NCBI RefSeq assembly: GCF_022581195.2
Contig: NC_061463.1
Span: 4,092,001-4,156,000, forward strand
Length of the DNA stretch: 64,000 nucleotides
Source of the DNA: Helicoverpa zea
Taxonomy: Eukaryota; Arthropoda; Insecta; Lepidoptera; Noctuidae
Reading direction: 5' to 3'
This document shows positions 12,801 through 25,935 of this stretch, one piece after another (positions within the stretch are counted from its first letter, which is position 1; the number at the start of each line of letters is the position of its first letter). The notes beneath the pieces were generated by a model. The model saw nothing but the letters and a program-made list of their open reading frames with translations, ran no database searches and was not told where the DNA came from. A program made the translations under genes and the position numbers.

Positions 12801-15800
12801 TTCGAAATAATACAGAAAGTATAATAAAATGCAAATCCGAATGCACTCATATCTGTTGACGTTTCTTCGCATTAAAGTCACGCTTGAAACGTTTAAATTT
12901 TAATAATGGCGGTCGAATATATTTAATTTGCAACGTTTAACTTTATGACGTCACGTTTTGAGAATAAATATTTTATGCATGCATTTATGGCGAGGTGGGT
13001 TTATTTCAGACTGAATTTGATAATATCTCTCTCATGTGCTATATTTTTGGGACACTCGCCTTCACAAAGACGAAATAAATTGCCTTTACAAAATTTGCAC
13101 CAAGCACCAAACCAAAATTATTTCTAGACTACTCGCATGGTCTCTGTTTAAGGAATATCGTTCTAAAAGTTTGAATGTAATGCAAAGTTCAAAGTAATAC
13201 ACGATTGTATGACATCATGAGTGTATTTACTTATCCTTCTCTTACGAGTACATATTATTAGGTCATCGCCAATTCAAGAATACACTTTCAAAGATCGATA
13301 ACATATTTAAGCATTAAATAAATCCAGTCTATCATCTAATCGGCTATAGTCTCGCTGAACTAATGTAAGTACCCATCGGTATGCATCGATACACATACCT
13401 CTATAACAAGAATACAATTACCTCATGACCTTACTTTCGATAAGATCTCAATACCGTTTCTTAGTGTTCAGCCGTTTATTTTAACATCACGACTTGTCTA
13501 GATTAAAATGAGGTCAGAGTTACAAAGGATTCTCGATACAAAATCGCTATTACTTATCATTGAAATGGATATTCGGAACAGCGATTCAAGGTAATATTAT
13601 CTGTTCCGATTTGTTGTGTTCGGTTTTCGAATGTTTCAATACTTGAGTCTGTTATTAGTAATTTGCTTTTCTTTGATACTTATTGGTGGAAGAGAATTGG
13701 GTAATACGTAAGCTTAAAAATATTGACTGTCCGTAGATTACTCATACTAAAGGATACTTAGATTTTTACCATACTATAAGACAAATAAACTTGTCTTTAT
13801 TTAAGTCCATTATCACTACAAAAGCTTTAAAACTTGTACCTTACTAGTACAGACGATTGTAAGTCAGGACCAACCTCCATTACAAAACTCGATTTTTCTA
13901 CTAAAATCATAACCGCGATCTCATATTTCCAGTATCCACAACCAGTAGTAGAGCCTAGGGTCACTTGGCAAATTAACTGCATACTTGCATAACAAACTGG
14001 CATGCAATACGGAATTCACTTTCCTCTAGGAATGCTGTACTTGGTATGTACCTAGGTACTTAGCTGTTCTGAAATCTGATCCATTAATGAGCATTTGAGT
14101 GGTAGTTAGCGATTCAATGAAAGCAGGAGTGGTTTAATGACTGATAAAAGCGATTCGATAATCATGTCTGTTCTAAGAGATAATTGCTCAATTCGTTCTC
14201 TGTGATAATTTTGCTTTATGATATTTTCTTGTAAAAGACATGCTCATTATCGGTCGTTCCGGGATTCTTCGATTTTCTTAGTACACTTAGGAGTACCTAC
14301 ATAAAGTATTTTTACTCTAACCTGAATTTAGCTTCCTTGCCAGTAAAATATCAATAATATTTTTAGCTGATTCAATTGTTTCTAGAGTCCCTTTTTGTCT
14401 TTTGTTTCTAGTTTTTAATTTATCATCATTAAGTTTAAGCTAAGAAAGTGCTTTCTCCTTTGTTTTTGAATTCTTGTTACTGATTGGTTCTTCTGCCAAA
14501 AGGAACTAGCTCAACAGCTATTTATTGCTTTCTTAGTGTTTTCTCATACCCGAGTAGTGTCTTTACCAAGTTTCACTGACAGTAAGTATAGATCCGCTGC
14601 TTGCCAATTATTAGAGATATCGAAACATCTGTTAGGATAGTGTAATATTTAGGTACACAAGTACCTACATATACTTATATATCAATGTTATTTTACTTCA
14701 GTTTTTGACCTGTTATGGATCTTGTTATAGAACATAGTGAGTAAAAACTATAAGTAAGTCACAGGATAATATTATACATGATATACAAATTATAATATAA
14801 ATGATAGATTAAAGAACTGCAGTTCTTTTTTAACATACAGTATTTTCCAATAACCTAATTAAAACAATATTCCACTCATTAATAAAATCAGTAAATCTGA
14901 AAATAAAGTTTAATTGCCACCAAAATATACCACAATGTATCGCATTACATTACTGATAATTAAAATCATAATGATCTATTTTGCTTCGATACACGTACGC
15001 CTTGCTACTACAGACGATACGTTCGACAATTAATTTTAATTCGATATAATTGGAACTGTTCAATTACAACCAGTATTATTGATCCGATAGATATTACGCG
15101 CATCACTAAATTGATGTCAGGCTTTACAAGGTTCAGTTACGATTTAATTTTATAACCTGAAAAGCGGTTTACCGATTTGAATTGCGATTTATATTTGGTT
15201 TAGAATTTGTATATGCTTTTTTCTGTTTGTTTTTGCAATTCACATCGATTACGCTTCAATGGTCTATGTTCTAACTGATATTCATATCATAATTACACAG
15301 AAATTCCGTTTCAAAAATATAAAAAACTCTGACGTCTATGATCCTGTATTTTGTAGGCTATTTCTTGCGTAATACATTTCATTTACCGCAAACCGGCACT
15401 TCAGTAACATCACAAGTGGTAGACCCTCTAAAACTTACAAAACAAAACAATAAACACATCTTACACAAAAGTCTACAAATCAATAGTTTGACGTAATAGA
15501 AGACACACATGTATTCTATAGATACCCACCCAGTATTAAATATCAATAAATACAAAACACAAAAGCGCATACCACGGTTACGCAATAGATGGCGTGAAAG
15601 GCGCAGGTGCGCGCGCGCCGTTTATCGCCCAATCGCTTTCCAATTTTAAACGAGAGATAAGCTCAGAAGGTTTGTTTGATGTATTATGATAAACGCCTTC
15701 TTGGATTATGTGGGCGGTTATACGTAACGAAGTATTGTAAGTGAATTGTTATGTTTAGTAATGAGACAAGCATGCCAAATATTATGTAGCTCGTAGTTGA

Positions 15801-18351
15801 CGAATGGTGATGCGAAAATGCAGCGCTTGCATTAGCATTTTTAAGAGTCATGTATTTTTATTAAGATGCTACGTAAATATTTTTATATCACCTTAAGGAA
15901 TTAGACATTGTGTGTATTTTCTGAAGTGACAGATATTTTTTCTCTTAGCGACTAAATAGACAATTTGGGTGAAGACTTAAAGTAAATTTTCTGCAACTAC
16001 TTTTCATGTGGTTCACCTTTTCATCATTATTGTCCGATGATTTTAGTATAAACTGGTTTGTAGGGCTTGTCCATTAAAATTCGGCTAATGCACCTGTTTC
16101 GTAACATTATGCAGGACACATGTCGACCACATGTCGAGTAATATTTGTAACCGTTAACATGGCCATTAATTTTGGGTACGCACCTTGAATTGGATATTTG
16201 AAATATTGTAGTACCTATGATATTTTTGTCAGAAATAATAAAATCAATTTTTAACGAAACAAAGATATTTGCAACATAAAAAAAATATCAATAAAGCACC
16301 TCTGTATAAAAACTTTCGGCTTCAAGCGTTTTATTTGCATAAAATGCTATGGGACCACTTAAGCAATACACTCAAAGCTGATTACTATATTGCCTAGAAA
16401 ATACCGATTTGCCAATGCACAATTTGCATGCTACCAGCCAGTTACAGGCAGTTTAAAAGTTGCAGACACAATGTTGAGAGAAGTCAATGAACTTTTGACA
16501 CGTTACTTATAATGACAGTTGACAGTTAAAGTGTCACGTCATTTGGTAATTGCTTGGGTGTCGAAAAAAGTTTGTATGCAATTCCTTTTCGATAAGAGCT
16601 CGAAACAAGCATTCCAGACCTTTTAACGTAATTTTGTTGTTTTTGGATGTTCTTATGTAAGAACTGACTTTATCTTTGCGTTGTTGTTATTTTTTGAAGC
16701 AGCTCTCGGTTTTATTGCCACTGCCCAGAATTTTCTTCAAAAACAATTCGGGGAAGGTTCCTTAATTACGTGTGCACCTACACAAGCGCCTATTTTTCTT
16801 TGTGGCAACACGAATCAATTTGCTCCAAGATTAATTACAGTGTATAGAAATTGGAACGGCCGACTCATTCCGTCGCGAAGAGGAAGTTATAGGGGAAGAA
16901 TGATAAGTTGTTCCCACATCAAAAAGATAAGAATTGATTACATTTGCGCGTAATTATTATGATTAGGGGACAGTTTTGGGGTCCTTTTCTGGTATTGTTT
17001 TGTTGTTATTTGTTAATGGGATTTATTTGTTACATAATGTTTGCCCAAATTATGTCGTTGTTCTACAAATTCTAAATGTCACTGAATATCGTTGCCTACT
17101 TACCACTTCTTTATATATCTTTCAAGAACCTTAATGAAATATAAACAAGTCTGAAAGTATGAGAAAAAAACGAATAATTAGTGAATAGAAAGAATTATGG
17201 AGATAATTCCAAAACTTTTGTCTAAGTACAATCATTGAGAAAAATAGTTTATTTAATTAATTTCAGCAGTAAGTACTTACTGTAACAGAATCACTTAGTT
17301 CAGTTTACGTAATAAATACTTGGGGCGTTTATGTGAAAAACCAATTTTCTTAAAGGCTTTGTGTGTAAATAGTTTCTTTGTTAAAGTTACTTAACATCGG
17401 CCGGAGGCAAAGGTAGAAGTAATTAGTACACAAAACAAATAAGAAAAGTACATACACTTATATTAAATATTTTATTTCAGCTCCTTTAAAATAAGATACA
17501 AACTTAACACCTACACATGTATTACATAAAATTAGAAAACAAGCAACAATCGCAAAACATAATTGTCAAGCCCCGCCCACTTTCAGATCCGCACAATTTA
17601 CTACAAAAGTATTCATACTAATATCAGTTACCTAATTTCACATAACATTTATTATATAATAGACGTAAAACCGCAGAATGCCTGAGGCTTCTTTAATTAT
17701 TTTACAAATCGCTGCGATCTATAAAAGCCGCCATTTGCAATCAGGTGGGCTTCACTAATGCTGCTGTTAAAATAATGTGATCGCGTTCCAATACGCCGCG
17801 GGCGTTTCGTGGACTATTGATTCTATTTTTAATTTGTGATTTTAAAATATTGAAAAATATTTTTTTTATTTATGTAACTTATGTGCGTGACTGTACTGCA
17901 TGTTTTGTTTTTGTAAACTTTTAAAATGCGCCTTTTTCTTGCAAGCTGTGACAGCCATCGAAAGATTGTGTGTACCTACTAATTTCTCATTGAGCAAAGA
18001 AAATGAATAAGACCTTAATAGTTTTTCCTCAATTCAACAGAATACAGTGTATAAGTTCGAAAATGCATTGAAATTCAATCATATCATAATATTACGAAAC
18101 CACTATAAACCAGTTTGGTGATGAATTTAAAACATTAAATTGTCGATTATGACATTTGTAGAGAGTAAGCGACGAAAGTGTAATTTCCGATTTCCAAGTT
18201 GTATGGTCAAAATAATAAAGTTTGGTTTCGTTTCAAATTACCCGGTGTGGAATAGGTTTCTGTTCTGGTATGTATAGCCAATATGGTTACCGATACTATT
18301 CCTACGCGAGTGTAGAATTTAGAAATGCTTGTAGGGTTTTACTTGGTGCCA
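9816..18351. other. Intron 1, proximal part: no recognised features
   Basis: About 8.5 kb of A/T-rich sequence without a recognisable transposon or gene. A 90-codon frame at 16681-16953 begins with a non-ATG codon and has no family resemblance. A TATAAAAG at 17721-17728 lies in a modestly GC-richer patch (17690-17820) that could be regulatory. Confidence 0.5.
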
Positions 18352-18371
18352 TTTAGTATACCTAGTATCAT

Positions 18372-18752
18372 CATCATCATCATCCTCCGAGCCTTTTCCC
18401 AATCATGTTGGGGTCGGCTTCCAGTCTAACCGGATTCAGCTGAGTACCAGTGCTTTACAAGAAGCGACTGCCTATCTGACCTCCTCAACCCAGTTACCCG
18501 GGCAACCCTTGGTTAGACTGGTGTCAGACTTACTGGCTTCTGACTACCCGTAACGACTGCCAAGGATGTTCAATGACAGCCGGGACCTACAGTTTAACGT
18601 GCCATCCGAAACACAGTCCATGGTGTCTAAGATATACGTAGAAAGTACATACAAACTTAGAAAAGTTGCATTGGTACTTGCCTGACCTGGGATCGAACCC
18701 GCGCCCTCATACTTGAGAGGTTGGTCCTTTACCCACTAGGCCACCACGACTT
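18372..18752 (-). mobile_element. Full-length tRNA-derived SINE (HaSE-like) with 20 bp target duplication
   Basis: The 5' head on the minus strand carries a tRNA-like box A (TGGCCTAGTGGG) and box B (GGTTCGATCCC), internal RNA polymerase III promoter elements. A tRNA-unrelated body follows, and then a tail of GATGATG repeats (seen on + as CATCATCATCATCATCAT). The copy is flanked by perfect 20 bp target duplications TTTAGTATACCTAGTATCAT at 18352-18371 and 18753-18772, showing a recent LINE-driven insertion. It lacks an 8 bp segment (GATACCCC) present in its relatives. Confidence 0.92.
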
Positions 18753-20727
18753 TTTAGTATACCTAGTATCATGGATATGCAATTGTACATAGGTATTATT
18801 TTAGGTTACACGTCCAAAATAACAACAAATTAAAAAAAAGTCTTGAGTGTCGTTTAGATTTGAGATGTTTATATATGCAATGTTTTGGTACATACTTGAA
18901 CAAATACTTAAATTATTGAAGAGTAAAACGATTTCGATAGCAAGGAAATACCATAAAGATCCTTCTGGAGCATTAAAACTTATTGGTCGATAAATCGGAC
19001 GGTTAAATTTCTGAAGTATAAATACAAAATTTTACCGTTTCGCCATAAATATCGTGTTTATTATATAAAGAAACAACTTATTAAATGTAGACATATCCGC
19101 TGTTCTCGTTTAAATGACGTGCTAAAGAGTAGTCATTATGTTCGTCCCGTTGAATACCGCAGCATTCCCGCCAATACCGCAAGATGGCGGCTTTCTTGTA
19201 ATAGCGCCATCTATCGGTGCCACATGATTATACGTGTTCATTACTGTTCATAGAATAACGTTTAGTTTGTTTATGTTTAGATGAGTATTTGTTTAAAATA
19301 TTTGAAAAATTTATACCAGTAATTTTAATGAAAAGCATTTTTCTTAATGATTGGTCAGGTATTTTTCGCTGCCTAGGAGATGTCTCAAGATTTTCTTTAT
19401 TGTTTTAAACCATAATACCTAAATTAATTTCAGTCACAGAGAAATTACGCTATGCATACGTGAACTCTAAAGAATTTTAAATTCACGTTAATTGTAAAAT
19501 AAGGTGTAATTGTAGTCTCTTAATACGACCAGTGCTAAAATATTCCAGGATTTCACAAAACAAACAAAAACGTAACGTTGTTATTTAAACACTGCCAACA
19601 AAGACCATTTTTTGTTAAAAGCTTGTAAATGTCAAAAATAAATGTGTGCTTAAACTTTTCTTTTTCCACAATTAAAAGGGGGTCATACCTTGTGTTGAGT
19701 TAATACGTTTTACGGTAATGAGGTATTTCGTCTGTATGTCTAAAGTTTTAATTCTCCAGAACCGACAATTAGCGTAGTCTGAGTCTAAAAAAAAAGATAA
19801 ACGTTGTAAATACAACCTTGTTATTATGACCTATAATCGTAAAATAAATTGTGAGCTTGCGAATTTTCATTATGGTGTATTATCATAAATAATGAGGAGC
19901 AAATATGTATCTGTCTTGAAGCCGGTTGGAAAGCAGATGATGGTGGCACTTTGAAATAAACGTATCCGCTGTAGTTTGAAATTAGATTATAAAAATGGCG
20001 CTTTAACTTTTTTACGCAATTAGGCTTGAGTAAGGTCTTTACCTGCCTATACATAATAGGAAACTTTTATAATCCTGGTTTTACCTATAAAACTATACCA
20101 CTAATTTAGCTCAAAACCGTGTTATTATTTTGAGTAAAGTAGGTGCACACGGGAAGAGTAAAATTAAGATTAGGAGGAATTAAGTCGTTAATGGTGGAAA
20201 CACGATTACCTATTAGGGATAACTCTCATGGCTAACCCAAAGAATCATGAATTCTAGTCTAAGCTATCATTTGTGTTAAAAGTTAAACATCTAAAGCGCA
20301 TAAAACATTTCTGATTTCAACTGATATTAAGTTCACAAACTATGCGGAACACAAAATAAAATAATCCAACAGACACGTGAATGAAATAATATTTGAATAC
20401 GTTTCAATGGATATTTTCTTAGATATCAAGTTACAGTATGGACAAGCAAAAAATTGGACATGGACAATATTATTGATATTCAAGCAGCACCGATGAATGC
20501 GGATGAAAAAAACGTGATCAAAGTATTATATATTTGTTTAAAACATTTCTAAGTTATTTTAAAAACAAGGAAGTGTTTTTATTGACTGTGATAATTGCTA
20601 TTATTATCAGTCATTTATTTGTTTGTGCGAAATTTGATTTTAGACCAATTAATTTGGCCATAAGAGTTTTACGTGGAGTGTGTCATTCATGCATGGTAAA
20701 ATAATTTTTGGAAAGATTTATTAACGA

Positions 20728-20770
20728 CTAGCCGTTGCCCGCAACTTCGTCTGCGTGGGCAATATAGAAT
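20728..20770 (-). mobile_element. Helitron-like 3'-end fragment
   Basis: Reverse-complement of a Helitron-like terminus: CTAGCCGTTGCCCGCAACTT at the boundary. Only the terminus is recognisable; the 5' end was not found. Confidence 0.45.
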
Positions 20771-21312
20771 AGTCAAAATACTACTTATCCCGTAGGTGCA
20801 TTCTTTCACGTGACAGTATAATTAGGATTAGCACTTAGCAGTCGCATAGATTCATTGATCAAGGTTGTGTTGTGGATGTGACCATTTATCTAAATAAAAG
20901 AAGTAAAGTTTGTGACATTGTGAATATCTCTGGATCTAGTTTATTAACGATTAAAAGGCCACCCAAGTCACTAGGTAACATATAATTTATATTTTCTACG
21001 ACAACAAACATATTACCATAATGAATAAATCATAACGAACCATTTCCTAGACATTTGGTGCTAATATTTTATCAATTGGAACAAACTTCGGCCATTAATT
21101 CGTACAACAGCTGACTAGACAACCGTGTACCCTAGTGAAACTGATTTCGAAAGCGAAGCTTTGAGAATAGCCCTATCGTTTCATCTTATAGTGGTATTTA
21201 GTAAATACTTTATATTATGATCGGTTTTCATGGTGAAAACTATATTTTTTTCATTGATTTTAAACCGTAAAAATATTTCCTTAAAATTAAGTTTTATTTA
21301 TTTTATAGTAAA

Positions 21313-21708
21313 CTAGCTTTTGCCCGCAACTTCGTTCGCGTGGAATAGTGACTACCAGCAGATTTTTGATTTGACCAATAGATGGCGCTATATGTCCGGA
21401 ATAATTTTATTTTTATTTTTTTTTGTAATAAAAACTATCCTATGTCCTTTCTCAAGTTTCAAACTATGTCTGTACCAAATTTCACACAAATCGGTTCAGT
21501 AATATCGGTCAGTATCGGTATCGGTAGTAGTATCGGTTCAGTAATTTTATTTTTATTTTTTTTTGTAATAAAAACTATCCTATGTCCTTTCTCAAGTTTC
21601 AAACTATGTCTGTACCAAATTTCACACAAATCGGTTCAGTAGTTTAGGCGTGAAGAAAAGACAGACAGACAGACAGAGTTACTTTCGCATTTATAATATT
21701 AGTTTGGA
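21313..21708 (-). mobile_element. Helitron-like element with internal 100 bp duplication
   Basis: Reading the minus strand, it starts TCCAAACTAATATTATAAAT, has an (ACAG)n-derived TCTGTCTGTCTGTCTG tract, and ends GAACGAAGTTGCGGGCAAAA then GCTAG. The interior contains two identical 100 bp copies (21402-21501 and 21542-21641) separated by a TATCGG-rich spacer. Open frames of 60-126 aa here arise from the repeat and are not genes. Confidence 0.65.
21402..21641. repeat. Two identical 100 bp direct repeats plus 40 bp spacer
   Basis: 21402-21501 equals 21542-21641 base for base; the spacer is composed of TATCGGT/TATCGGTA units. This suggests very recent slippage or unequal exchange inside the Helitron-like element. 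Confidence 0.9.
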
Positions 21709-23584
21709 TAAACAATTCCGTCTTTATACGGCTAAAATATATGTAGGTAAAGTTAGACCCTCTTTTCGTAAAATTAGACGGAGATCAGTAACTTACAATC
21801 AAAGACACATTAACATAATACTTGCCTATGGCAGAATGCGTGAGCGCAGTGTTCGAAAATTTTTAAACGCAAGTAATGGTCGAGGAACTGCCTTGAAACC
21901 AAGGATTTTAAAATCTTTTAGGGCACGATTATCATACTTATTTCTTATTATTTTGGTAGTGAATTTTAATAAAAGTAGTGCAGTTTTGTGCTTTAAAAGT
22001 TTCAATTTGTACTTCCTTATTTTTTCATAAAAGATAAAACCTACCATTTTATATTATAAACACAATTTGTTTAAGTAACTGTCTCATCAAATACACGAGT
22101 ATTACACCATCTGCAGCAGATGATATCACGTACAAAGTTGCACAAATTTTGTCAGAAGGAAACACCAAAAGCTGAGCGTTTTAATCTTACCAACAAAGTT
22201 CAGCTCCACCGCATCGTGATAGAAGATATATTTGTGAAGAACTACACGAATGGTGGCTCAAACAATTCCGGTACAGCTCTTAGCTCGAGCGAGGAAACAT
22301 CCCACATTTTATTGTTGCTATAAATTTCCCGCCGAGATTGTCTGTGGATTTTTATACTCCTTTAGCAAAGCAACCCGGCTTGCTATGGAAGAATTATCGC
22401 GACAGCAATCTGACTGGCTTCAATTCTACCTTCTAGAATATCTGGAAGACAACATAAAATTTTATTGTTTTAATCTAGATGGAGGAACATGGTTCGTAGT
22501 GGCGAAAGCTATATTAAATGCTGAGATACAAACTTGTGTAAACAAACGGAGTGGGTTTTATTTAAATGATGTAGTGATAACTGAAGGGTGGGTGAATGTT
22601 TTGAATATTTTTCTTTATTATTCAAGAGCATAAGAAGGATGTATACAAAGTAATGAGGATTTGTAACTGCAATTTTAATGATTTAGTAGTCCGTTTGAAT
22701 GTTTACGAATGTTTTAGAGATGTTTAAGTGTGTTTTTGGTACCTTTGTTATGTTTCTTTTCAATTGTTTAATTCATGTTTTTGTTTGTTTTTTGTTGAAC
22801 CTTTTTATTTCGAGAATTAATTTTGTGAGGAACTTTACGACCAGTTTTTAAACCGTTGATTTATAGCTAATTAAATATTTTATTTTGCGTAGAGATGCAA
22901 ACTTATTTAGAAAATCTAAGATATTCTAGGAAAGCTACTACGTCGTATAAATGTATGTAAGTTACATGACTCGAAGTAAGCAAAATACTACGATAACACA
23001 GTTTATGAATGACATAAAGTAGAAAGTATTTCTCGTAAATAGTTACCAGTTTATACTAATCATCATTATTGATTATGCAACTAAGTTGTAAGTTGTTTGT
23101 AGATATTATCAGATATTTATTACCTTGTTGATTGACAATTTGTATTCATGACATTTTAAAATAATATTTAGTACGGAAAGTTTCTGTAGCTTGCGGGGCT
23201 CGTGTATTCCTCTGCATGATATTCTTGGGACCGCCTATTATGTCGAAGGTACCTAATAAAGTATATCTATTTTTAACAATATAGTTAATAATAATCATTA
23301 AATTGTGCTATAGTTATCCGGCCCTTTCATATCTTATTGATAGCATTTTCCATTTCTCAAGGACCCATACTTAATCAAGTATGCTTTTAAAATATCGATC
23401 AAAGATTTAAGCTACCGCATAACAGAAGAACGTTTCGCAATTGTTTTGTTTAAACTACAAAGTTAAGAAACGAATAGAATCGTTTTATTTTTATTTGACA
23501 TTATTAAGTTATAAGTCTACCGCTGAATTTCCCGTTTTAGAAGTTTCCGCCAAAAACAACCAAGGGGATGAATTCCAATTGTTA

Positions 23585-23613
23585 CAATTCAATTAAATGG
23601 GTTAATTGAATTG
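23585..23613. repeat. Perfect 12 bp stem, 5 nt loop palindrome
   Basis: CAATTCAATTAA and TTAATTGAATTG flank ATGGG. No terminator role is expected in this eukaryotic context; it could be an A/T homeodomain-type site pair. Confidence 0.6.
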
Positions 23614-24251
23614 AAACGTTTCTATACAATGGAATTTCATTAGTACAGTGTACCTATGTACTTACTTACTAATTATTTTGTTACATTTAAGGTAAATGTT
23701 TCAAAATAAAATTGCCGCGTAGCTACTGTATATTTATAATATTAATAGAATTATTAAATCACATTTGGAATTAGAAAACGTTTTAGGAAGACACATTTTT
23801 CCTCATAAAAACAACTTAATTATTTTTTTCCTAAGCTTTGTGTAAACGTATATTAAATGCTTTTATTTTGGTACTTCACAATCACGCATAACTTCATTAA
23901 TTAAACAAATAATTGTCACCTTAGCATTCTTGGTAATTTTATTAAGGTACTATAATAAGCTTTTTAACAAGATAATTCGCTATAATTATGAATATTAATG
24001 ATTCTCAGTGTAACCTTTCAATATATTACGCCTGCCCTTTGACCTCAACGTCTCTTATATTATTTTGAATATTAAATTGATGATTTTGCGAATTGCGAAA
24101 TGCTCAATCGTAAAGTTTACTTGTGTTTAAAATCAACTGAGTTTGTATCACAGTTCATTAGTGAGCTTTTGAATTCAAAGATCCGTTTTAATACAATCAA
24201 GGGTCAGTTGCATAAAATATGGCGGCTTATTTTATATTTATCTATATTAAT

Positions 24252-24632
24252 CCATCCTCCGAGCCTTTTCCCAATCATGTTGGGGTCGGCTTCCAGTCTA
24301 ACCGGATTCAGCTGAGTACCAGTGCTTTACAAGAAGCGACTGCCTATCTGACCTCCTCAACCCAGTTACCCGGGCAACCCGATACCCCTTGGTTAGACTG
24401 GTGTCAGAACTTACTGGCTTCTGACTACCCGTAACGACTGCCAAGGATGTTCAATGACAGCCGGGACCTACAGTTTAACGTGCCATCCGAAACACAGCCA
24501 ATGGTGTCTAAGATATACTTAGAAAGTACATACAAACTTAGAAAAGTTGCATTGGTACTTGCCTGACCTGGGATCGAACCCTCGCGCTCATACTTGAGAG
24601 GTTGGTCCTTTACCCACTAGGCCACCACGACT
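24252..24632 (-). mobile_element. Full-length tRNA-derived SINE inserted in a Helitron-like element end
   Basis: 381 bp copy of the same SINE, head at 24632 with box A/B sequences on the minus strand. It is flanked by 15 bp target duplications TTTATCTATATTAAT at 24237-24251 and 24633-24647. The duplicated target is itself the 5' end of the Helitron-like element that follows, so this is a nested insertion. Confidence 0.92.
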
Positions 24633-24636
24633 TTTA

Positions 24637-24808
24637 TCTATATTAATATAGTAAAATATTTTTTGTTTGTATCCTAGATGCTCCAAAATTCCTTAACTGA
24701 TTTGAAAAATCCACTGTTGGAAAGCTACGCTCTTCCCGAGTAACAAAGGGTCCCGGTAAGGGTAGTAGTTCCCAAGGAACGCGGGTGAAACCGCGGGAAA
24801 AGGGCTAG
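24637..24808 (+). mobile_element. Helitron-like element interrupted at its 5' end by a SINE
   Basis: Starts TCTATATTAATATAGTAAAA, ends GCGGGTGAAACCGCGGGAAA then AGGGCTAG. The neighbouring SINE duplicated its first 11 bases (seen again at 24241-24251), so the SINE is younger than this element. Confidence 0.6.
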
Positions 24809-25556
24809 TAATGAGAATAGAGTTGAAAATGATAACTAAATATAACACAGTTTTCCTTGAATGTAATCTTGCACCTTACTGATGCAAATGTGTAGTGTCA
24901 GGGTCGGAATGTGGTCATGGTCATACCATTTCTGCGTTGCATTTTGAATTATTTGACTGATTTATTTTTAGAATCTTAGGTATTATGAGTAATGTGGGAT
25001 ATTAGTAAGTTAGTAATTAAGCCTTATGGAAATGTTTATGTAATTGAAAAGTTTACCTAGCGAAGTAAGAAAGCTTTTTTTTTTAAAGTCCCGTTTGCAT
25101 CGATTTCTGATGAAGTAAGGTAAATAATAATACAATATCTGATTAAGTTTATTTGGTTCTGGGCTACATGTTTTTATATAAATAAAATAAGAAATGCACA
25201 TCAAAAAGTTTTCATTAAATCCGTTCTATCCTCATAAACTTACCTTATGTTGACAAAGAAAATGCCGAAACGGTTAAAATGTATGAAATTCAAGCTAAGT
25301 TTTTCGAGATAAAACTGTTTGAACAAAGCGTTAACCTGTGTCCCTGTTTCTGTGTTCTTTATCCGGTTATTCGCGTGTCTGGATTTCTCTTCGCCTGAAT
25401 TTCATCCTAGAAATTAAAGTTGGGCTACATTCATTGTAGGTTTGTCGCTGGAAACTTGTTTGTGTTCGCTATGTTGAGAGAAATTAAATTAAAGGTTGAT
25501 GAGTGTTGGGTTAAATTGAATAGTGTTATAAAGAAAATATTTAAATTAATTAATGG

Positions 25557-25935
25557 CCGTGTAGCGACGGCTTAAGAATACATATGTCGCTACCCCTTCT
25601 TCCAGTGCGTGTCGTAGAAGGCGACTAATGGAGTAAAAATGCACCGAACACCAGGGCGAGAGAAGGAAAACTCGGAAAAAACCCTCTATCAACCCGTCTG
25701 GCCAGCGTGATAGCAGTAGGCTAAATTCCTCATGTGCAGAACAAAAAAGCCACGGCCCCTAGTTCCCGGCAGTCCCGCTATTCCCGGTCATGGTGGCGAC
25801 CGTGGTTACGGCGGGACAGGGGGTGCGAAGAATCTCCGGGTTACGGGAGGCCACCAAACGAAACTGACTCTTGCGACGTACAACGGCCGCACGCTACGGC
25901 TTGACTCGCATCTGGCGCAACTCAACTTATTTTAA
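25557..25935 (+). mobile_element. 5' head of an RTE-type LINE, truncated at the 3' side
   Basis: GC-richer 380 bp with the 5' leader typical of lepidopteran RTE elements (GTAGCGACGG ... TCGCTACCCCTTCTTCCAGT). A coding start at 25732 gives a Pro/Gly-rich leader and then LTLATYNGRTLRLDSHLAQL, the first strand of the AP-type endonuclease with its active-site Asn. The homology stops at ~25930 just after this strand. No reverse transcriptase is present, so it is a dead fragment. Confidence 0.7.

Larger units (their letters stand above)
18773..24236. other. Intron 1 sequence between SINEs
   Basis: Apart from the Helitron-like pieces listed, this holds A/T-rich unique-looking sequence. CAAGATGGCGGC at 19181-19192 closely fits the YY1/Pho binding consensus within a CpG-richer patch (19145-19215). 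Frames of up to 127 aa at 22120-22633 show no recognisable protein. Confidence 0.45.

Noticed and set aside
16681..16953. 90-codon open frame
   Set aside because: Non-ATG start, composition unlike the host exons, no similarity recognised.
21382..21642. 86-codon open frame
   Set aside because: Produced entirely by the duplicated 100 bp unit of a Helitron-like element; low-complexity Phe/Ile-rich translation.
21661..21676. CRISPR-like or satellite array
   Set aside because: Only a short ACAG microsatellite inside a Helitron-like element; no regularly spaced repeats anywhere in the window.
21650..22030. 126-codon open frame
   Set aside because: Starts in the ACAG repeat of the Helitron-like element and continues into unique A/T DNA; no domain, no splice context.
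22250..22633. 127-codon open frame
   Set aside because: No recognisable protein family or promoter; length is reachable by chance in 64 kb. Kept only as a note because it is the longest unexplained frame in the intron.
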